Positions 62,056 to 64,000 of a DNA stretch of 64,000 nucleotides are shown here, piece by piece (position 1 is the stretch's first letter; the number at the start of each line of letters is the position of its first letter). Location: contig CM049321.1 of NCBI GenBank assembly GCA_026874595.1, positions 26,709,479 to 26,773,478 of the forward strand, written 5' to 3'. Made by a program: the position numbers and the translations under genes. The notes below the pieces were generated by a model. That model saw only the letters and a list, made by a program, of their open reading frames with translations. It was not told the origin of the DNA and searched no databases. The stretch is from Sipunculus nudus (lineage: Eukaryota > Annelida > Sipuncula > Golfingiida > Sipunculidae).

Positions 62056-62215
62056 GTACGGTGGCTGATTTAGGACACAGAAAAAAAAAAATTTTTATCT
62101 CGAGATAACATCTCGAGATCTCGACATAGAATTTCGCAAAAAAAAAAAAATTGAGGAAGCTAAAAAAAATTTTAGAAACGAAAAAAAAAATTTTTAAGGA
62201 AGCAAAAAAATTACC
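62056..62215 (+). repeat. Left inverted terminal arm of the foldback element
   Basis: Contains GTACGGTGGC, a poly-A run, the TCTCGAGATAACATCTCGAG palindromic block, CGACATAGAATTTCGC and poly-A units separated by GAAGC. Confidence 0.8.
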
Positions 62216-63163
62216 TTTCGAGATGTCCAGATAAAATGTCACACTAGTACGAACCATTCGAAGCTGAATTGACATAATACAAAGCAACCTTATGGGGACA
62301 GTACACGTTAAGCGTGCTTACTATTGCAATTATAAAGACCATGTATACTGTGTTTAACTGAACGATAATACAATGTAATACATTTAAAATCAATCAAGTT
62401 TGTATATCCCCTGAGATAAGGTGAGTTGAAGAAAAGTTCAATATAAATTCAATATTTAATTATTCATATCCGTAAGGAAGATGTCAAAGCCTAAAGAATC
62501 TGAAACATTCTACCTGAACGGCGGATTCGGAGCCATGTCTGTTAAATCACTGAAATAGAAATGTTTAGGTCTGCATTGCATGCATTGTGGGTACCTTATT
62601 ATTCTAAGAATACAAACAAATATGAGCTTCTTATAGAAACACGCTTTTTGTACAATTTCTTTCAGCTTTTGTTTTATTGAAATGGTGTGTTGTTTTATGG
62701 AACATGTATTAGACCATCATAAATTAAAATATGCTAAAACTGATTACTGTGTTTTCGGGTAGGTACGTTGGGGGGGGGGGGGGGGGGGAGGGGAGGGGCG
62801 TTGCTTCAGCCACTAAAGCCCAAGTCTTGATCCACTATAGCTCAGATTAATTTAATCAACCTATCTTCATAAATGTTTTATATTCATAAATAAACGGTTT
62901 AAAATTTCGATCATCTCTCATCATGATTTTTTTTCTTCAGCAAAATGCTCTGCTTTGGTCTAAAAGTCGCTATTCACCTGCCTTATTTATAGAATCTTTG
63001 TAATACAGGCTAACTCTGCATATACATAATAAAGAAGTGAAAGTAATCATAAACATAATCTAGGTAAACATAATCTATTAACCTTTCATAAAAATGAGCC
63101 AGTGCCATGGGTAAAGGCGGTGTCTTTGTCTATATCCACATGTCTATATTTTTATAACATGGG

Positions 63164-63228
63164 TCGGGGGGTGGGGGGGGGGGGGTGGGGGTTGGGGGTA
63201 CGGGGAGGGGGGTGGAGGGGGGGGGGAT
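63164..63228. repeat. G-rich tract
   Basis: Many G-runs of 3 to 12 interrupted by T/A; strong G-quadruplex potential on the + strand. The Pro-rich - strand frame is an artefact. Confidence 0.85.
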
Positions 63229-63474
63229 CGTAATAGAAAGACGTCCGGCAGAAACATCTGGCTTCAATTCAGAGATTACAGATTTCTGTAAATGACAAAT
63301 ACTGCATTGCTTCACATGCTCTAACGAATATCAACTAGTGATCTTTCAGTAACTCGGTTACATGTTTTTATCTGTATGTTAACACTTGCTCAAGTGCCTT
63401 GTATACAAGTAGCCTGTAGATAAAATGTTTATACGTCAAAGTGGCGTTATAAGACCCATTCCCAGCTGGGGTTT

Positions 63475-63707
63475 CTTCCTAAATTTTTTTTTTACTTCCT
63501 AATTTTTTTTTGCTTCCTAAAAATTTTTTTTTGCTTCCTAAAAATTTTTTTTTGCTTCATAAAATTTTATGCTTCCTAAATTTTTTTTTTTGCTTCCTAA
63601 ATTTTTTTTTTTTTTTTTTGCGAAATTCTTTGTCGAGATCTCGAGATGTTATCTCGAGATCACGAGATAAATATTTTTTTTTCTGTGACCTAAATCAGCC
63701 ACCGTAC
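63475..63707 (-). repeat. Right inverted terminal arm of the foldback element
   Basis: Inverse of the left arm, with expanded T-run/GCTTCCTAAA units (63480-63600) before TCGAGATCTCGAGATGTTAT and the CAGCCACCGTAC end. Confidence 0.8.
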
Positions 63708-63711
63708 TCAA

Positions 63712-64000
63712 GGCGCCCTGGGTGACTGGTTTTTAAACCGGTATATATTATATAGACAAGTATGTACCCCAGGTCCAAATATTCAATGTATATTATGACC
63801 CTTCAGAAAAGTAAATTTACATGAAAGCACATTCAGCGCATATTGGGAGTGTTCTTTGTTTTTATTTTAAAGTAAGTAAAGAGTTTAAAATTACAAACTG
63901 TTCATTGCAAAGAAATTTTATTTTTTTCTTTAAAGAAAATATTCATATTGTAAGCACATTTTGGCTGCAAAGGGCTGAAAATTGCACCTCTCAGTTTCCT
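63712..64000. other. Right edge of window, nothing recognised
   Basis: AT-rich, no supported coding sequence or repeat. Confidence 0.5.

Larger units (their letters stand above)
62056..63707. mobile_element. Foldback/MITE-type element with long inverted termini and TCAA target duplication
   Basis: Left end GTACGGTGGCTGATTTAGG and right end CCTAAATCAGCCACCGTAC are perfect inverses, and the inverted similarity continues for over 100 bp through poly-A/T and TCTCGAGATAACATCTCGAG. Both ends are flanked by TCAA (62052-62055 and 63708-63711), consistent with a 4-bp duplication. The right arm has about six or seven T-run plus GCTTCCTAAA units of roughly 20 bp; the left arm has fewer. The interior has G-runs (62769-62790, 63164-63227) and no transposase. 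Superfamily not assigned. Confidence 0.75.

Noticed and set aside
62481-62558. 25-codon frame (MSKPKESETFYL...) on + and a possible 25-bp mini-exon on - (62514-62538) with AG/GT borders
   Set aside because: Both lie inside the foldback element; no neighbouring exon continues either of them, and PRIM1 already has a good start at 61596.
63510-63725. Phe/Leu-rich 71-codon frame
   Set aside because: Produced by the T-run/GCTTCC tandem units of the foldback arm.
1-64000. CRISPR array, bacterial operon or prophage-type system
   Set aside because: Spliced metazoan genes and eukaryotic repeats throughout; the only regular array (26.9-28.3 kb) has contiguous 181-bp units without spacers.

Overview
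The window looks like nuclear DNA of a marine mollusc, most likely a bivalve. Evidence: compact coding exons with GT/AG introns, AT-rich introns and spacers, and many interspersed repeats of a type I associate with bivalve genomes (GTCCGT-rich ends, tandem TGACCTTGACC motifs, a Helitron-like element carrying a minisatellite, hAT remnants). Species cannot be fixed from the sequence alone.

Region 1 (1-24.7 kb, + strand) is the 3' end of a giant muscle gene of the titin/twitchin (connectin) class. I could join 30 exons into one open frame of about 2,959 codons ending in TGA at 23744-23746. Nearly every exon is one domain with phase-1 introns on both sides. Domain order: Fn3-Fn3-Ig-Ig, then two complete Fn3-Fn3-Fn3-Ig-Ig blocks, six Fn3, a 204-codon Ser/Arg-rich exon with 11 RRxS motifs plus one KRPS, seven Fn3 and a 60-residue tail. 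No kinase domain lies between the last Fn3 and the stop. Two AATAAA signals end the 3' UTR near 24.68 kb.

Region 2 (24.7-39.8 kb) is intergenic and repeat-filled: a Helitron/HINE-like element with eight 181-bp units (26.8-30.1 kb), several interspersed repeat families, microsatellites, hAT-type termini and a 512-bp tandem duplication.

Region 3 (39.9-61.6 kb, - strand) is PRIM1, the catalytic small subunit of DNA primase. Eleven coding exons were placed, from the ATG at 61596 to the exon at 39901-39999; they carry the DxD metal site, the CC-C-C zinc motif and the third catalytic Asp. Introns are loaded with mobile elements, including an intact 886-bp non-autonomous hAT with an 8-bp target duplication and a decayed hAT transposase. 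PRIM1 and the titin-like gene converge tail to tail and have no evident functional link.

Region 4 (61.6-64 kb) is the PRIM1 upstream flank. It is dominated by a 1.65-kb foldback element with long inverted termini, flanked by TCAA on both sides.

The most interesting item is the RRxS exon: a dense array of predicted PKA/basophilic-kinase sites in a giant muscle protein, in a phylum where PKA phosphorylation of twitchin controls catch.
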